A stretch of 5,147 nucleotides of DNA from Candidatus Woesearchaeota archaeon (GTDB lineage Archaea; Nanobdellota; Nanobdellia; Woesearchaeales; GW2011-AR9). Location: the NCBI GenBank assembly GCA_016181345.1, contig JACOZM010000079.1, forward strand, positions 1-5,147, read 5' to 3'. Below the pieces are notes generated by a model that saw only the letters and a list, made by a program, of their open reading frames with translations, did not search any database and was not told the DNA's origin. The position numbers and the translations under genes are program-made. Shown one piece after another: positions 3,895 through 5,147 of this stretch (within the stretch, counting starts at the first letter, position 1; each line of letters starts with the position of its first letter).

Positions 3895-4695
3895 ATGGGA
3901 AGAGATCTAAAAAGAGGTCATTTTTCTCGAACAAGAGACTTAGCAGTTTTTAATAAGAAGTTTTCTCCAAATATTTTAGAAAAAACAATTGCGTCAAGAT
4001 TTAAAGTTCATCAAAAAATATCGGTCTTAGAAATTGGCTGTGGGGAGGGAAGAGTTTTAATGCAACTTAGAAAAATCTTCCCAGACATTGAACTTCATGG
4101 TATAAATAAAAAACCATGGGGAGCCATGAGAGGAACTAGTAGTTTAAAAGCAACTGGCACGTATCACAGAATATTTACCCCTTCTGAAATAAAGACTATT
4201 AAGCTCCCAATAATTCATTTTGCTAATGCTAATCGATTGGATTTTAAAGATAATTGCTTTGATTTGATCTATAGCCAAGTTGCTATCCAATATGTTGATA
4301 GAAAAGATCAACTATTAGAAGAAGTCTGGAGAGCATTGAAACCAGGAGGAAAAGCATTCCTTGATATTGATGCTCGAACAGAAGATGTTCCTGACTGCTT
4401 GGATTTTGTATCTCCAAGATTCATAATCTACAAAGATAATAAAATCTATCCATTAAGGAGATTTATTAAAGATGTTTATAACAGAGGATTTGACATAATA
4501 TATAAACGTCTGATTAAAAAGGAGAGTGGAAAAACAAAAAGTAGAATTACCATGATCATAACAAAAAATAATAATAGGAAATTAGATCTTAGCCTAAAAT
4601 TTGATGAACTTTCTTCCTTTGATCTTGGAGTCTTGAACCCAGAGAAGAATAAGTGGTCAGTCTACTGGGGTTATAGGAGTGTTTATAGGCTATAA
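3895..4695 (+). CDS. Class I SAM-dependent methyltransferase, substrate unknown
   Basis: This 266-aa Rossmann-fold methyltransferase has motif I at 44-52 (V-L-E-I-G-C-G-E-G), which binds SAM. The end of the second strand is L-H-G-I-N71-K-K-P-W, where the usual acidic residue that holds the ribose is replaced by Asn. About 30 residues (76-105) intervene before A-N-A-N-R-L-D116-F. Motif IV-like F-D-L-I-Y-S is at 122-127, and the L-K-P-G-G hairpin is at 148-152, followed by F-L-D-I-D. The C-terminal 100 residues are Lys/Arg-rich with no recognised domain and may bind the substrate. Layout is of the Methyltransf_11/25 type, which covers small molecules, lipids, proteins and RNA, so the substrate cannot be named. 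ATG 3895 is preferred to the TTG at 3892 because it sits at the leaderless distance from the TATA box. It does not appear to share an operon with a neighbour. Confidence 0.85.
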   Translation: MGRDLKRGHFSRTRDLAVFNKKFSPNILEKTIASRFKVHQKISVLEIGCGEGRVLMQLRKIFPDIELHGINKKPWGAMRGTSSLKATGTYHRIFTPSEIKTIKLPIIHFANANRLDFKDNCFDLIYSQVAIQYVDRKDQLLEEVWRALKPGGKAFLDIDARTEDVPDCLDFVSPRFIIYKDNKIYPLRRFIKDVYNRGFDIIYKRLIKKESGKTKSRITMIITKNNNRKLDLSLKFDELSSFDLGVLNPEKNKWSVYWGYRSVYRL

Positions 4696-4857
4696 GTTGA
4701 TACATTACTTTTAGTTACCACTAATTCATCTCTATTGCTTAGTCTATTGCTGAACAGACCAAAAATTATTCCTTCTGGATGTCAGCTTCACCAATTTCTG
4801 TTATTTAGTCAAGAATTAGTTCTAAAAAACTCAGGAAAATCGTTATGGAAACCATAG

Positions 4858-4869
4858 GAAACTAGTTTC
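4858..4869. promoter_or_regulatory. 12-bp perfect palindrome GAAACTAGTTTC, candidate operator
   Basis: GAAACTAGTTTC equals its reverse complement and ends 9 nt before the TATA box at 4879. It directly follows the TATGG-AAA-CCATA inverted repeat (4844-4856). The position suits a dimeric repressor or activator. The sequence differs from the ahpC palindrome, so a shared regulator is not implied. Confidence 0.4.
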
Positions 4870-4878
4870 ACCTCACTA

Positions 4879-4886
4879 TTTATAAG
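4879..4886 (+). promoter_or_regulatory. TATA box upstream of the His-rich membrane miniprotein gene
   Basis: TTTATAAG is a good archaeal TATA match. The start of transcription would be near 4905-4912, giving a leader of about 50 nt that carries the SD GAGG at 4949-4952. Confidence 0.5.
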
Positions 4887-4959
4887 CTGTTTCAATTATA
4901 CACTGTAATGCTGGGTAGCTGATATCCAGACTTTAAGAAGTTTAAGAAGAGGAATTAAA

Positions 4960-5147
4960 ATGGTATTTACATGTTTAAGCCCATATTGGGGTGGAGGATG
5001 GGGAATGGTATTTATGATTATATTTTGGGTAGGGGCAATAGTGCTTATTTTTTGGATTCTTTCAAAGATGAATAAAGGAGAATTCTCTTTTTGTCATGGC
5101 CATAATCACCAAGATCATGATCATCACAAGAGAAATGATACGGAAAA
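4960..5147 (+). CDS. Small one-TM protein with His-rich tail (3' end outside window)
   Basis: Sixty-two residues are visible before the edge. The N-terminus M-V-F-T-C-L-S-P-Y-W is followed by G-G-G-W-G-M and a TM helix at about 15-34, a layout often seen in SHOCT-type small membrane proteins. The SHOCT domain itself would lie further on and is not seen. After G-E-F-S-F comes a metal-binding-like stretch, C45-H-G-H-N-H-Q-D-H-D-H-H, with six His in residues 46-56. It may bind Zn, Cu or Ni on the cytoplasmic side, but no function is established. ATG 4960 follows GAGG (4949-4952) with a 7-nt spacer. A palindrome and TATA box upstream suggest a regulated promoter. Metal tolerance is a reasonable guess only. 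Confidence 0.7.
   Translation, partial: MVFTCLSPYWGGGWGMVFMIIFWVGAIVLIFWILSKMNKGEFSFCHGHNHQDHDHHKRNDTE

Larger units (their letters stand above)
4696..4957. other. Intergenic region rich in short repeats, no gene seen
   Basis: No convincing ORF was found on either strand. It holds a direct repeat TCTATTGCT (4731-4739, 4743-4751), a 5-bp inverted repeat TATGG-AAA-CCATA (4844-4856), the palindrome at 4858-4869, and a TATA box at 4879-4886. The last quarter is therefore probably the regulated promoter of the gene at 4960. Confidence 0.45.

Noticed and set aside
1..5147. CRISPR arrays, tRNA/rRNA genes, insertion sequences, toxin-antitoxin pairs
   Set aside because: No spaced identical repeats, cloverleaf-like or rRNA-like segments, or transposase motifs were seen. 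The two small overlapping ORFs at 2251-2515 do not resemble a known toxin-antitoxin family.

Overview
The window looks archaeal, most likely a small-genome, DPANN-type lineage (Woesearchaeota/Pacearchaeota-like). This is inferred from three kinds of evidence. First, three genes (at 2670, 3775 on the minus strand, and 3895) have no Shine-Dalgarno (SD) sequence but carry a T/A-rich TATA-like box centred about 26-28 nt before the ATG, which is the geometry of leaderless archaeal transcripts. Second, two protein types are common in such genomes: a membrane-anchored winged-helix protein and a CxxC-x17-CxxC zinc-ribbon protein. Third, T-rich tracts lie downstream of the operon. The DNA is AT-rich, and no RNA gene, CRISPR array or transposase was seen. 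The exact taxon cannot be fixed from the sequence.

Bases 1-2550 (plus strand) hold an oxidative-stress and Fe-S cassette. In order it contains the C-terminus of a [2Fe-2S] ferredoxin (cut by the window edge), an AhpC-type 2-Cys peroxiredoxin (270-857), a DUF1858-IscA/HesB fusion that should carry Fe-S clusters (937-1476), and an Mn/Fe superoxide dismutase (1575-2198). Two tiny genes follow: an acidic/basic 61-residue protein (2251-2436) and an overlapping 41-residue protein with a Cys-Cys/Cys-x2-Cys pattern (2390-2515). T-rich tracts close the unit. The genes fit together: SOD converts superoxide to peroxide, AhpC removes peroxide, and the IscA-like protein could repair or supply the Fe-S clusters that these oxidants damage. 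No AhpF, rubredoxin or catalase is visible, so the electron donor for AhpC is unknown. Genes in this unit have good SD sequences, except the 61-residue one.

Bases 2640-3203 encode a two-TM membrane protein with a Cys/His-bearing loop and a C-terminal winged helix, a candidate redox or metal sensor. After a 167-nt gap, a minus-strand gene (3371-3775) encodes an Arg/Gly/Ser-rich protein with a CxxC-x17-CxxC zinc ribbon. It is divergent from a class I SAM methyltransferase gene (3895-4695). A 264-nt gap with a palindrome and TATA box leads to a truncated gene (4960 to the edge) for a one-TM miniprotein with a His-rich tail.

The most interesting points are the DUF1858-IscA fusion inside a peroxide/superoxide operon, two stacked inverted repeats between ahpC and the fusion gene (one flush against the SD), the overlooked Cys-rich 41-residue ORF, the possible membrane sensor next door, and 12-bp perfect palindromes just upstream of two TATA boxes. 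No wholly new system can be demonstrated from this window alone.
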